Source: Sipunculus nudus (taxonomy: Eukaryota > Annelida > Sipuncula > Golfingiida > Sipunculidae). From it: a stretch of 64,000 bases of DNA. Every line of letters starts with the position of its first letter. Position 1 is the stretch's first letter. Shown here in pieces: positions 1 through 16,300 of this stretch. The position numbers were made by a program, and so were the translations under genes. The notes below the pieces were generated by a model. The model was not told the DNA's origin and searched no databases. It worked only from the letters and a program-made list of their open reading frames with translations. Where the stretch lies: the NCBI GenBank assembly GCA_026874595.1, contig CM049307.1:4117579-4181578 (forward strand), given 5' to 3'.

Positions 1-48
1 GGTGTATCCGTGTCAACCAAGTTTAATCTACAAGCTGAACACGGCCAG
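1..48 (+). CDS. PHB-depolymerase-like gene, exon with catalytic-His motif (5' end outside window)
   Basis: Read in frame from base 1 the exon gives 16 residues ending AEHGQ, followed by a strong donor gtgagt at 49. The phase is 0 at the 3' end and matches the next exon, which begins PTVNNG; together they form the H-x-x-P-T block that holds the catalytic His of this esterase family. The exon start is not visible. Confidence 0.7.
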
Positions 49-3000
49 GTGAGTCTGCTGTCTTGTTGGAAAGAGAATTGTTCTCAAATGTTCACTACAG
101 AACTAATATGAAATACTCAACAAGGTCAGGCCTACCCGTTTTAGCCACACCTCACGGAAAACATCGTATTATTATTGATTCAGAATGTGTTTGTTAACTG
201 CCTATAGATTTGTTTTAATATATCAGTCTATATTATTACTGAATATTTTGGTATTCTTCTGACTGTGGCCACGCCAAGGAAATTTCGGTTTAACTATTGG
301 TAACGATGCCAAGTGTGCCCTAAGGGGCGGTATTTTCATTTCCTAAAGAATCCTGAGGAATTTGACATTTTTTCGCGGAGGAGCTATTTCAACGCCATCT
401 ACTACGGTACTACCCCAGAAAAAAAGTAAGTGAAATCGGCCCGTGTCAACTCGCTCTACGGAAGAACGTTTCATATGCTGCCTAATATGAGTTAATGTAA
501 GAATAATGTTTTGTATTTTTCCGTCTTTGTTGTTATTACACGAGCCAGACCAATGAAAGCTCTGGCCATAAAACAACAAGAAAACTGGGCGCCTATCGTA
601 CACTTCGTGCATCACCGTGCATGATATTTCAGGGACGTTGGCTTGGGCTAGGCTGTCGCCGTTCACCTTACCATCCCTATGATCTGTATAAAGGAATCAA
701 CATATCGATAATATCTTCAGCCCACAATTTACATTAACTGTCCCTGTAAAAAAAAGTCCCTGCAGTACAGTCATCATATATTCAAAGTAGTCTCGCCATT
801 CTTTAATATTACTGTTATCAACTATTATTATATATCTATATCCTTCCTTAGATTTTATATACGCTGTATTGCTGCTGTGTTAAATTCAGGTAAGACTTAT
901 CCAACCGTTTCCCCTTTTACATGGCAAACGTAATCCGTTTTGTAATAGTTTCTTATGCCAGTTGAGAGACACACAGAGGTAAACTAGACGTCTTCATTCG
1001 CAGAGCGATGGCAAAAAAAACCCGTATTGGAGAGCTAGCGTAAAAAGAGACATCATCGAGCGATAATGGGGATCAAGTAAAGATTGGAAATAAGGCCAAG
1101 TTCAAAGATAAATATCAAGTACAAATCTGTCACTTATGACTAATATCGGACTCTAATGCTATTTAAACTACACCATATTAGAGATCCAGATAAAAAAAAT
1201 GGACAGAACCGAGCGATAATGGGAGATCTGGTATAGAGTGCACGTGGTTGAAAATTAGGAGGAGGTAAAAAGTGAATATTCGGCGCAAGTCTGTCACCTA
1301 TGCCTAATCTCGTGCCAAAAGGTCGTTTTTTTATGATGAAGACTTAGCGCAAACAGGAACAGAAGAAAGAAAAGAACAAATAATTGTAAAAAAATTGTGC
1401 TGCACTCGAGGGAACCAAAATAAGTCCACCTTTAAAAACAAGTGGACCATAGGCCATTATGCTCAGCTGAATTCAAGAAGCTGAACAATGGGTAAAATGG
1501 CTCCTATAGGGCTTAAAATCATGCTTTTTGCCAATAGTTCTTAGAAATATGTTACAGTGACCTTATTTAGTCTTTTGCGAGAAGATTTTGACCAGGAACT
1601 CCCTACAGAGTGTTAAATAGAGAGCTAAAATCATGTTCTTTGACAAAGCTCGCTGAATATGAGTCATAGTGACATTATTTCAGATTTCCATGAAATGTTT
1701 ACATTAACCTCCCTTTATTAATTAACATTAGAAGTTTGTAGGTAAAATCATGCAAATTTGTCCTTTAGTCAAAATTGACATATTCTCTCAGAATTCTTCA
1801 CCATGACCTTATTTTAGGTTTCCACGGAGATTTTCCTAGTTTCTCTCTAGATGCACAGTTAGAAATGTCTAAGTCTAATGTTTTTGTTTGTGCCCTGTAA
1901 ACGGCTGGGCTGCTTGATTTTATGGTCTCAACAAGTCAGCGTGATCTTATTTCATGTTTCCAAGGACACTTGCCGCTACGGATAGACTGTGTGCCCCGGA
2001 TGACTGTCAGGGTACTCAGAATCATGTTTTTGGCCCTTAGATCGCAGAATATAGGTCACCATGACCTAGTTTCAGGTTTCCAAGGACACTTGCCCATAAT
2101 CTCTCTGCATATTGTGTTAAAAGATTCTAGGCCTGGCAGATACGATTTGTGCTCATCTGCCATTCAGGGTGCTCATATGACATTTTTCCTATAGGTCGAA
2201 GGAATATAAGTCACAGTGACTTTATTTCATGTTTCCAACAACATTTGCCCGGGACCTCCCAGAATGTTGTCAGAATATTCTAGGCCTAATGGAGACAAGT
2301 TGTGACCCGTCTGTTTGGATATCAAAATGATGTTTTCGGCCTGTAGGTAGCAAAATATATAGGTCACCATGACCTAGTTTCAGGTTTCCAAGGACACTTG
2401 CACATAATCTCTCTGCATGTTTGTTAAAATATTCTAGGCCTAGCAGATATGATTTGTGCTCATCTGCCATTCAGGGTGCTCATATGACATTTTTCCTATA
2501 GGTCACAGAATATAGGTCACAATGATCTTATTTGATATTTCAAAGGACATTTGCCCAGGACCTTCTTGAATTTTATGTTCAAAGGTCAAAAGGTCGCAGA
2601 ATATAGATCACCATGACCTAATTTCACGTTTCCAAGGAGATTTGCCTAGGACCTCCCTGGATATATAGTAAGAAGTTTCTAGGTCTAACGGTTACGTTTT
2701 GTGCCCTGTTTACGGTTGAACGGACTAAGGGTGATTGCTATAGGGTAGATGGCTAACAGTCAGCTGAGCTAAAAATGATCCAGAAATGGGTATAGAAATA
2801 ACTCATCCTACATAAGGAGACTCAATAATTGTCCGGAAAACCGAGGGCTGCGTTTTCACCTATGCAATCCGGACAAGAATACAGGATGGCTTTAGTGTGT
2901 TCAAGTATGTTTCCACTTGTTTGTGTACTTAGTACATGGGCGAAACACTCCTATTTTTCTGTTAAGTCCGACCGTGTCCACATGCTTGTGTGCAAGCGGT

Positions 3001-4349
3001 GTGCCCCCCCTTCGTTCCTCAGTGACTATGTTTTGTCTTCTTTTACAGAACAGTAAGACATTTAAGTATATTAAGGACATGTTAAGAATACAAACTGAAT
3101 TTGGTTGTCTTTAGGAGGTAAATCGAAGAGTTGAGGTTATTCATAGAAGGAACATATTTGTGAAGACAATAACAAAAAGTGTTCAGTTGTGGACTTCCAA
3201 AGCATTACGTCATAGAAAAACAAGGTATTACTTTTCCATGAATATCGGAGATATCATTACAGTCCCTTCACCCATTTTTGTTGTATTAAAATAAGACAAC
3301 TTTTATGGGAACAACAAATGTACAGGGGGAAATGGGCACTCGAGATAAAAGTACGCACTGCCACACTCACATCTTATTCCACAATTCGAATGCAACCAGA
3401 GATTCCCAATATTTTCAAACCTCTTGATGCTGTATAGTTACGAGTTGAAATATGCAGAGCAATAATAAGCTTAATGTTAATTAGTTTAAGTAGGTCACGA
3501 CCTTGAAAATCGAATTTGGCACCTGTGATTATTAAACTGATCAAAGGTCAGTTTTGGATATCAGGTGATGGTATTCTAACACAAGAAGAGAAAATAAAAA
3601 CAACTCGCCAATGAAAGGCACAGACGAGCCAGACACCGTTTCAGCCACATCGCACACCTTATATGGACGCATTGCATTAACATGATATAACCGCTTTATG
3701 TCTCTGATGACAATTAATAGTCGGTCTCATATTACATGAAACTTATCAGTGTAGCCATTAACATTCAGCTGATTTCTAAACACAAACTTTACGTCTAACA
3801 TAAACGTCATATAATCGGTGCTACAGCGAGAACATGTATATTGCATCTTGACCAATCACAAAAGCCTGTGACTCGGGTTATACATCTTTGTATTTTTAAG
3901 CTGGTAATGTGAGTACCTGGTTCTTCTTATTTAGCCTACCGTGAACAATGGAGTACCTTGCGCTGAGCTCGGCGGAAATTACATCAACCGTTGTAACTAC
4001 GACGGTGCTTACGAAGCGATGAACCACATCCACGGCGGGCTCCAGGTTAGAAACATCCTATCCTTCCATCCTCAAACGTTCACCATTTTATACATAGTTT
4101 GTAAGAAACAAAAACAATTTCTAGTTTCGAGAAATTACTTAAAACCAGTAAGAACTACATTGAGCCTATATATCAACTCCGCTTCCATCATAGCTGTACA
4201 CAAGTGAGTTTTTATCATATTATTTTAACGTATATAAATGTTTACCTCTATATAAGTCATTATTTTCTCGTGTCATAGGTGAAAGTTTTTAAATCTCCTA
4301 CTAGTATTTATAATGTTCAATCACCGAAAAATAGCTTGAATTTATTTTT

Positions 4350-4384
<35 letters not shown>

Positions 4385-7300
4385 TAAAATAATAATAATA
4401 ATAATACTCGATGGCTCAGAAAACACATTTATCATACTGGTTCAGCTTCGTTTCCAAAAGCGAGTAAGCGTAGAAAAACGCGACAAAAAGGATAATTTCA
4501 CAAGACCATATACACGTAGCAAACGCGTATGCGAAAATTTTTCTAGATTGCTCGTGGATGCGAATTAAAGGCGGGCATTCACGGCATTAAAATGACGTCA
4601 CGAAGGGAGGGCATCGGAATAAGGCCGTTATGACGAAGGCATACACGCTGTGTGATGGTGATGTTGGTAGACTGATATAATTTGTTATCTCCTTATATAA
4701 TTAGGCACGTGTGGTTATATCACCATGCAAAAGGAAACGCGGGACCTCGACGGAAAGTATCATTATATACATGTATCATATTATTCATTTTCAGATATGA
4801 ACGGATTTGATCATGCCTTTCAGTCTTGAATGCCCATTTTGGTTTATTATATAAAACTCACCACATGAAACCTACATTTCTGTAATGTAATTGTGCAAAA
4901 AAAAGACCAGACATCGCATTGTCACATCGCCTCCATGGAAACCCATGTTCACTGCGCGTTCCCGTTCGTGGTCACCTTTATAGGGATTTTCTTTATCGAC
5001 CGACCAAACTCTGCGAGAAAGAAAATACAAGCTGAATAATATAAAGCAGCCCCGCCATTCACTACTCGAGCAGGTTTCTTCCCTACCCTTCTACATGACG
5101 TTTACATGAATTCCCGGCGCACGATGTTAACCTCCCTCCCCCCCCCCCCCCCCCCAACACACAAACACTTTTTTTATTCTAAAAATTACTTAAGTACTTT
5201 GGTTTCAACTGTATCTTAGGTTCAAAATCAAATTGATGTAATGGTAATGCGTTCTAATACATTTTTCATTCCAAATTCAAAGTCAATTTCTTCTACAAGA
5301 ATAGAAAGATGACCGTATACAAACAATGATAATTTGCTGAATCAATAACATCTATCCATATTTCGTGATGTATTTGTAACACCATAAATGTACACACAAA
5401 TACATACATATTTGTATCTAAATACATGTATCTCTGTTAAATCTTGCCTCATATAAATTCTTTTATCACTTTCCATTTCATATTATGTTGTCCACTCTTA
5501 GGGGCTTTTCTTCTTTTCCGATATATAATATTTCAACATTTTGTAGTAGATTGTTTTGTGTCTCATATTCTCTGTTACTTCTTGCATTATGAATTTTTCC
5601 TCGTACATGTAGTGCTTTCTTTATCATGACTCTTTTTACATTATTTTGTCTTTTTTATCATGTTTTTTGCTTATGTGCTGTTTAAGCTTTTCTTACAAAA
5701 ACGTAGGGGCTCTTCAATTTCCTTAATCTCGGACTTCTATTTTTGATGCTATTTTAATTTTAGTTTTCTATTTTCTGAATAATTAATTGTAAATTCTCTA
5801 ATTTGATACTTCAAATATGCCAGTAGAATTAAGGGGTCATTTTTATATTTGCACATTGGATCCATTTCAATAGGTTTGGTGATATAATCATTATCCTGAA
5901 GCAAAGAAATAATGAAACATTAGTAGTTTGAGCCATGTTTTCTCAGTATGAAATGAATAGAATTTTGATTAAAGGTATAACTTTTCATATTAAAGTGCCG
6001 TTATTATTATTATTGGTGTACTATCATAATTTTTCATTTCTTTTTATATGTTGTTCAATATATCTTTATGACTTTTTTAAAATATTTTAATATCCATGCA
6101 AATAATACTTCATCGTCAAATCTACTTGAAATTATTTTAAATCTATTTACATGTTGATGTTCAATAAAGATGATTTAGAAATAATGTACGCCTGTATATC
6201 ATGTATAGTTATTGTATATATTGCTTTGATTAGTCTTTTAATTACACTGATGTTTAAGGTGAGTCATTGTATATTCAAATCTAGACTTTTTGTTGTATCG
6301 TTACAGAGGCCTACCGGTACAGTTACTTTGGGTGGACAAGTAAGATTTATGTATATATATATGTGTGTGTGTGAATGACTTCGTGGATGGCCTCTTAATC
6401 GAACACATACATATAGAAAGGTGAAAAGTGGACAACATAATCCACAGATATAAGATAATACAGAATAATACGGAATGGCGATGAGAAGCAAACACGGTGT
6501 CAGGGGCCACCGTTATTGGCAATAATCGTGTTAAAAAGTACTGGCTAATTTTAGTCTGCACCTGTGGATATAAGATATTATTTCACTAGGTAATGAGTGG
6601 CGTGTTACCTCCTGTACTGATTGTACTGCTATTACTACACATTGAACAGAACAGAAGTTTTATTCAGGAAAAAGGCCTCAGGCCCAAAGTTCCAAACATT
6701 TCAATTTAATACATCAATACAACGTAAGGTAGCAGTCTTATATTTTCTAATATACAATGCCATTAACACAAGTAACATAACTGCATACCTACATACACTA
6801 TGTATCTGTTTTGCCATAATCAGTGAGTATAACACATATACATTTCAATAAACAGTCAGTTCAACAATTACAATAATATAATGTAAAGTAACAGTCTTAT
6901 AATGACTAATAAATCATGCCATTAACACATGTAACATTTTTGCATACCTACGTGCACATTTGCCGTCATCAGTAAGTACAGTTTGAAATACATAATTCAA
7001 CCATCTATCATTTTTCGTCTCCTCAAAAAGGAATTAAATTATTATGCAGCAACTTTTGTTACTTCAAGTTGATTATCTAAATTAAATAATTTTATAAAAT
7101 TTTGTTAACTTGGATGATGCAAGTCTTGTCTAATGTATTTCAACCTCAAATCATGATATAATTTACATTCTTGCATTAAGTGAGCTTCATCCTCAACAAT
7201 ATTTAATCCATAGCATAAACAATATTTACAGAACCTCTCTTCACGAGATATATTATTATGGCGTCCCATTTCTATAGTTAATGTATGATTCGAACATTCG

Positions 7301-10300
7301 AACAAGTTTAGCAAGTGTTGTACGGTGTTTTTTATTTGGGATACAATCAACATATTTGTCAAGAGTGAGCATGGATTTAAAAGTACAATAAAAGTATAGT
7401 TTACTGCACAAATCAATATCACCGTGCCAATTTTGAATGGCCATGTCTTTTATTCTCATTTCGAATTCTTTCATAATATGATTCGCATCTCCAATGTACT
7501 GTGCCATCCAAACATATCCAAAGGCAGACTGAAACAACAATGTTCTTACTTGAGATACCCAATTTAATTTACCACTGTTGTCTGAATTCATCAACATAAT
7601 GTACACCTTTACAATGTTTCTGGTATCAATGTTCTGGCATATGCAAAAGTTTAATCCAATACTTAATACAACGCAAGAAGCAAGATACAAACAAAGGAAA
7701 ACCTGCCACATTCTCCTAATGCTGCTGCATTTGGAGTATTCTGGCCTACATTTAAAATATGTTTGCAGAATCTGTATTGTACTTTCTCTATTGTTTCTGA
7801 TTTTTAAAACCCCATAACTCGCATCCATATGTTAGTATTGACAGTACCATTTGATCAAACAAATAAGAGAGATGTTTTGTATCAACATATTTACACTGTT
7901 TTGCTGAAGCTATAACTACACATCACAATCAACACTACTGCTACGACTACTATGTCACTTATAGTACACTGTACTTCAAATACCCTCCTCATTACTCGCA
8001 CTACTACTGCTACTACTAGTACTACTACTGCTACTGTATCTACTACGCCGACAGCTACAAATACCCTCCTAATTACTCGTACTACTACTGCTACTACTAG
8101 TACTACTACTGCTACTACATCTACTACGCCGACAGCTACAAATACCCTCCTAATTACTCGCACTACTACTGCTATTACTAGTACTACTACTGCTACTACA
8201 TCTACTACGCCGACAGCTACAAATACCCTCCTAATTACTCGCACTACTACTGCTACTACTAGTACTACTACTGCTACTGTATCTACTACGCCGACAGCTA
8301 CAAATACCCTCCTAATTACTCGCACTACTACTGCTACTACTAGTACTACTACTGCTACTACATCTACTACGCCGACAGCTACAAATACCCTCCTAATTAC
8401 TCGCACTACTACTGCTACTACTAGTACTACTACTGCTACTACATCTACTACGCCGACAGCTACAAATACCCTCCTAATTACTCGCACTACTACTGCTACT
8501 ACTAGTACTACTACTGCTACTACATCTACTACGCCGACAGCTACAAATACCCTCCTAATTACTCGCACTACTACTGCTACTACTTGTACTACTACTGCTA
8601 CTACATCTACTACGCCGACAGCTACAAATACCCTCCTAATTACTCGCACTACTACTGCTACTACTAGTACTACTACTGCTACTGTATCTACTACGCCGAC
8701 AGCTACAAATACCCTCCTAATTACTCACACTACTACTGCTACTACTAGTACTACTACTGCTACTGCATCTACTACGCCGACAGCTACAAATACCCTCCTA
8801 ATTACTCGCAGTACTACTGCTACTACTAGTACTACTACTACTACTGTATCTACTACGCTGACAGCTACAAATACCCTCCTAATTACTCGCACTACTACTG
8901 CTAACACTAGTACTACTACTGCTACTGTATCTACTACGCCGACAGCTACAAATACCCTCCTAATTACTCGCACTACTACTGCTACTACTAGTAGTACTAC
9001 TGCTACTACATCTACTACGCCGACAGCTACAAATACCCTCCTAATTACTCGCACTACTACTGCTACTACTAGTACTACTACTGCTACTACATCTACTACA
9101 CCGACAGCTACAAATACCCTCCTAATTACTCGCACTACTACTGCTACTACTAGTACTACTACTGCTACTGCATCTACTACGCCGACAGCTACAAATACCC
9201 TCCTAATTACTTGAACTACTACTGCTACTACTAGCACTACTACTGCTACTGTATCTACTACGCCGACAGCTACAAATACCCTCCTAATTACTCGAACTAC
9301 TACTGCTACTACTAGTACTACTACTACTACTGTATCTACTACGCCGGCAGCTACAAATACCCTCCTAATTACTCGCACTTCTACTGCTACTACTAGCACT
9401 ACTACTGCTACTGCATCTACTACGCCGACAGCTACAAATACCCTCCTAATTACTCGTACTACTACTGCTACTACTAGTACTACTACTGCTACTGCATCTA
9501 CTACGCCGACAGCTACAAATACCCTCCTAATTACTTGAACTACTACTGCTACTACTAGCACTACTACTGCTACTGTATCTACTACGCCGACAGCTACAAA
9601 TACCCTCCTAATTACTCGAACTACTACTGCTACTACTAGTACTACTACTACTACTGTATCTACTACGCCGGCAGCTACAAATACCCTCCTAATTACTCGC
9701 ACTACTACTGCTACTACTAGTACTACTACTGCTACTACTAGTACTACTACTGCTACTGTATCTACTACGCCGACAGCTACAAATACCCTCCTAATTACTC
9801 GAACTACTACTGCTACTACTAGTACTACTACTGCTACTGTATCTACTACGCCGACAGCTACAAATACCCTCCTAATTACTCGCACTACTACTGCTACTAC
9901 TAGTACTACTACTGCTACTATTAGTACTACTACTGCTACTACCAGTACCACTACTGCTACTACTAGTACTACTACTACTACGGTATCTAATACGCCGACA
10001 GCTACAAATACCCTCCTAATTACTCGCACTACTACTGCTACTACTAGTACTACTACTGCTACTGCATCTACTACGCCGACAGCTACAAATACCCTCCTAA
10101 ATACTCGAACTACTACTGCTACTATTAGTATTACTACTGCTACTGTATCTACTACGCCGACAGCTACAAATACCCTCCTAATTACTCGCACTACTACTGC
10201 TACTACTAGTACTACTACTGATACTGCATCTACTACGCCGACAGCTACAAATACCCTCCTAATTACTCGCACTACTACTGATACTACTAGTACTACTACT

Positions 10301-13300
10301 GCTTCTACATCTACTACGCCGACAGCTACAAATACCCTCCTAATTACTCGCACTACTACTGCTACTACTAGTACTACTACTCCTTCTACATCTACTACGC
10401 CGACAGCTAAAATTACCCTCCTAATTACTCGCACTACTACTGATACTACTAGTACTACTACTGCTACTGCATCTACTACGCCGACAGCTACAAATACCCT
10501 CCTAATTACTCGCACTACTACTGATACTACTAGTACTACTACTGCTACTGTATCTACTACGCCGACAGCTACAAATACCCTCCTAAATACTCGCACTACT
10601 ACTGCTACTACTAGTATTACTACTCCTTCTACATCTACTACGCCGACAGCTAAAAATACCCTCCTAATTACTCGCACTTCTACTGATACTACTAGTACTA
10701 CTACTGCTACTGCATCTACTACGCCGACAGCTACAAATACCCTCCTAATTACTCGCACTACTACTGATACTACTAGTACTACTACTGCTACTGTATCTAC
10801 TACGCCGACAGCTACAAATACCCTCCTAAATACTCGCACTACTACTGCTACTACTAGTATTACTACTGCTACTGCATCTACTACGCCGACAGCTACAAAT
10901 ACCCTTATAATTACTCGCACTACTACTGCTACTACTAGTACTACTACTGCTGCTGTATCTACTACGCCGACAGCTACAAATACCCTTATAATTACTGGCA
11001 CTACTACTGATACTACTAGTACTACTACTGCTACTGTATCTACTACGCCGACAGCTACAAATACCCTCCTAATTACTCGCACTACTACTGCTACTACTAG
11101 TACTACTACTGCTACTGCATCTACTACGCCGACAGCTACAAATACCCTCCTAATTACTCGCACTACTACTGCTACTACTAGTACTACTACTGCTACTGCA
11201 TCTACTACGCCGACAGCTACAAATACCCTCCTAATTACTCGCACTACTACTGCTAATACTAGTACTAATACTGCTACTGCATCTACTACGCCGACAGCTA
11301 CAAATACCCTCCTAATTACTCGCACTACTACTGCTACTACTAGTACTACTACTGCTACTGTATCTACTACGCCGACAGCTACAAATACCCTCCTAATTAC
11401 TCGCACTACCACTGCTACTACTAGTACTTCTACTGCTACTGTATCTACTACGCCGACAGCTACAAATACCCTCCTAATTACTCGCACTACTACTGCTACT
11501 ACTAGTACTACTACTGCTACTACATCTACTACGCCGACAGCTACAAATACCCTCCTAATTACTCGCACTACTACTGCTACTACTAGTACTACTACTGCTT
11601 CTACATCTACTACGCCGACAGATACAAATACCCTCCTAATTACTCGCACTACTACTGCTACTACTAGGACTACTACTGCTTCTACATCTACTACGCCGAC
11701 AGCTACAAATACCCTCCTAATTACTCGTACTACTACTGCTACTACTAGTAATCCTACTGCTACTGTATCTACTACGCCGACAGCTACAAATACCCTCCTA
11801 ATTACTCGCACTACTACTTCTACTACTAGTACTACTACTGCTACTGTATCTACTACGCCGACAGCTACTAATACCCTCCTAATTACTCGTACTACTACTG
11901 CTACTACTAGTAATCCTACTGCTACTGCATCTACTACGCCGACAGCTACAAATACCCTCCTAATTACTCGCACTTCTACTGCTACTACTAGTACTACTAC
12001 TGCTACTGTATCTACTACGCCGACAGCTACAAATACCCTCCTAATTACTCGCACTACTACTGCTACTACTAGTACTACTACTGCTACTGCATCTACTACG
12101 CCGACAGCTACAAATACCCTCCTAATTACTCGCACTACTACTACTACTAGTACTACTACTGCTACTGCATCTACTACGCCGACAGCTACAAATACCCTCC
12201 TAAATACTCGAAGTACTACTGCTACTATTAGTATTACTACTGCTACTGTATCTACTACGCCGACAGCTACAAATACCCTCCTAATTACTCGCACTACTAC
12301 TGCTACTACTAGTACTACTACTGATACTGCATCTACTACGCCGACAGCTACAAATACCCTCCTAATTACTCGCACTACTACAGATAGTACTACTACTACT
12401 ACTGCTTCTACATCTACTACGCCGACAGCTACAAATACCCTCCTAATTACTCGCACTACTACTGCTACTACTAGTACTACTACTCCTTCTACATCTACTA
12501 CGCCGACAGCTAAAAATACCCTCCTAATTACTCGCACTACTACTGATACTACTAGTACTACTACTGCTACTGCATCTACTACGCCGACAGCTACAAATAC
12601 CCTCCTAATTACTCGCACTACTACTGATACTACTAGTACTACTACTGCTTCTACATCTACTACGCCGACAGCTACAAATACCCTCCTAATTACTCGCACT
12701 ACTACTGCTACTACTAGTATTACTACTGCTACTGCATCTACTACGCCGACAGCTACAAATACCCTTATAATTACTCGCACTACTACTGCTTCTACTAGTA
12801 ATCCTACTGCTACTGCATCTACTACGCCGACAGCTACAAATACCCTCCTAATTACTCGCACTTCTACTGCTACTACTAGTACTACTACTGCTACTGTATC
12901 TACTACGCCGACAGCTACAAATACCCTCCTAATTACTCGCACTACTACTGCTACTACTAGTACTACTACTGCTACTGCATCTACTACGCCGACAGCTACA
13001 AATACCCTCCTAATTACTCGCACTACTACTGCTACTACTAGTACTACTACTGCATCTACTACGCCGACAGCTACAAATACCCTCCTAATTACTCGCACTA
13101 CTACTGCTACTACTAGTACTACTACTGCTACTGCATCTACTACGCCGACAGCTACAAATACCCTCCTAATTACTCGCACTACTACTGCTACTACTAGTAC
13201 TACTACTGCTACTGTATCTACTACGCCGACAGCTACAAATACCCTCCTAATTACTCGTACTACTACTGCTACTACTAGTACTACTACTGCTTCTACATCT

Positions 13301-16300
13301 ACTACGCCGACAGCTACAAATACCCTCCTAATTTCTCGCACTACTACTGCTACTACTATTACTACTACTGCTACTACATCTACTACGCCGACAGCTACAA
13401 ATACCCTACTAATTACTCGCACTACTACTGCTACTACAAGTACTACTACTGCTACTGTATCTACTACGCCGACAGCTACAAATACCCTCCTAATTACTCG
13501 CACTACTACTGCTACTACTAGTACTACTACTGCTTCTACATCTACTACGCCGACAGCTACAAATACCCTCCTAATTACTCGCACTACTACTGCTACTACT
13601 AGTACTACTACTGCTACTACATCTACTACGCCGACAGCTACAAATACCCTCCTAATTACTCGCACTACTACTGCTACTACTAGTACTACTACTGCTACTA
13701 CATCTACTACGCCGACAGCTACAAATACCCTCCTAATTACTCGCACTACTACTGCTACTACTAGTACTACTACTGCTTCTACATCTACTACGCCGACAGC
13801 TACAAATACCCTCCTAATTACTCGCACTACTACTGATACTACTAGTACTACTACTGCTACTGTATCTACTACGCCGACAGCTACAAATACCCTCCTAATT
13901 ACTCGCACTACTACTGCTACTACTAGTACTACTACTGCTACTGTATCTACTACGCCGACAGCTACAAATACCCTCCTAATTACTCGCACTACCACTGCTA
14001 CTACTAGTACTTCTACTGCTACTGTATCTACTACGTCGACAGCTACTAATACCCTCCTAATTACTCGTACTACTACTGCTACTACTAGTAATCCTTCTGC
14101 TACTGCATCTACTACGCCGACAGCTACAAATACCCTCCTAATTACTCGCACTTCTACTGCTACTACTAGTACTACTACTGCTACTGTATCTACTACGCCG
14201 ACAGCTACAAATACCCTCCTAATTACTCGCACTTCTACTGCTACTTCTAGTACTACTACTGCTACTGCATCTACTACGCCGACAGCTACAAATACCCTCC
14301 TAATTACTCGCACTACTACTGCTACTACTAGTACTACCACTGCATCTACTACGCCGACAGCTACAAATACCCTCCTAATTACTCGCACTACTACTGCTAC
14401 TACTAGTACTACTACTGCTACTAATAGTACTACTACTGCTACTACCAGTACCACTACTGCTACTACTAGTACTACTACTACTACTGTATCTACTACGCCG
14501 ACAGCTACAAATACCCTCCTTATTACTCGCACTACTACTGCTACTACTAGTACTACTACTGCTACTGCATCTACTACGCCGACAGCTACAAATACCCTCC
14601 TAAATACTCGAACTATTACTGCTACTATTAGTATTACTACTGCTACTGTATCTACTACGCCGACAGCTACAAATACCCTCCTAATTACTCGCTCTACTAC
14701 TGCTACTACTAGTACTACTACTGATACTGCATCTACTACGCCGACAGCTACAAATACCCTCCTAATTACTCGCACTACTACTGATACTACTAGTACTACT
14801 ACTGCTTCTACATCTACTACGCCGACAGCTACAAATACCCTCCTAATTACTCGCACTACTACTGCTACTACTAGTACTACTACTCCTTCTACATCTACTA
14901 CGCCGACAGCTAAAAATACCCTCCTAATTACTCGCACTACTACTGATACTACTAGTACTACTACTGCTACTGCATCTACTATGCCGACAGCTACAAATAC
15001 CCTCCTAATTACTCGCACTACTACTGATACTACTAGTACTACTACTGCTTCTACATCTACTACGCCGACAGCTACAAATACCCTCCTAATTACTCGCACT
15101 ACTACCTCTACTACTAGTATTACTACTGCTACTGCATCTACTACGCCGACAGCTACAAATACCCTTTTAATTACTCGCACTACTACTGCTACTACTAGTA
15201 ATCCTACTGCTACTGCATCTACTACGCCGACAGCTACAAATACCCTCCTATTTACTCGCACTTCTACTGCTACTACTAGTACTACTACTGCTACTGTATC
15301 TACTACGCCGACAGCTACAAATACCCTCCTAATTACTCGCACTACTACTGCTACTACTAGTACTACTACTGCTTCTACATCTACTACGCCGACAGCTACA
15401 AATACCCTCCTAATTACTCGCACTACTACTGCTACTACTAGTACTACTACTGCTTCTACATCTACTACGCCGACAGCTACAAATACCCTCCTAATTACTC
15501 GTACTACTACTGCTACTACTAGTAATCCTACTGCTACTGTATCTACTACGCCGACAGCTACAAATACCCTCCTAATTACTCGCACTACTACTTCTTCTAC
15601 TAGTACTACTACTGCTACTGTATCTACTACGCCGACAGCTACTAATACCCTCCTAATTACTCGAACTACTACTGCTACTACTAATACTACTACTACTACT
15701 GTATCTACTACGCCGACAGCTACAAATACCCTCCTAATTACTCGCACTACTACTGCTACTACTAGTACTACTACTGCTACTAATAGTACTACTACTGCTA
15801 CTACCAGTACCACTACTGCTACTACTAGTACTACTACTACTACTGTATCTACTACGCCGACAGCTACAAATACCCTCCTTATTACTCGCACTACTACTGC
15901 TACTACTAGTACTACTACTGCTACTGCATCTACTACGCCGACAGCTACAAATACCCTCCTAAATACTCGAACTATTACTGCTACTATTAGTATTACTACT
16001 GCTACTGTATCTACTACGCCGACAGCTACAAATACCCTCCTAATTACTCGCTCTACTACTGCTACTACTAGTACTACTACTGATACTGCATCTACTACGC
16101 CGACAGCTACAAATACCCTCCTAATTACTCGCACTACTACTGATACTACTAGTACTACTACTGCTTCTACATCTACTACGCCGACAGCTACAAATACCCT
16201 CCTAATTACTCGCACTACTACTGCTACTACTAGTACTACTACTCCTTCTACATCTACTACGCCGACAGCTAAAAATACCCTCCTAATTACTCGCACTACT

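Larger units (their letters stand above)
4046..6306 (+). other. Intron of the esterase gene
   Basis: AT-rich intron between gttaga (4046) and ttacag (6306). It holds an (AAT)n microsatellite at about 4351-4405 and a poly-C run at about 5133-5155. I see no exon-like or transposon-coding sequence in it. Confidence 0.7.

Noticed and set aside
343-666. 107-codon - strand ORF inside the first intron
   Set aside because: No similarity recognised; the length is within chance expectation.
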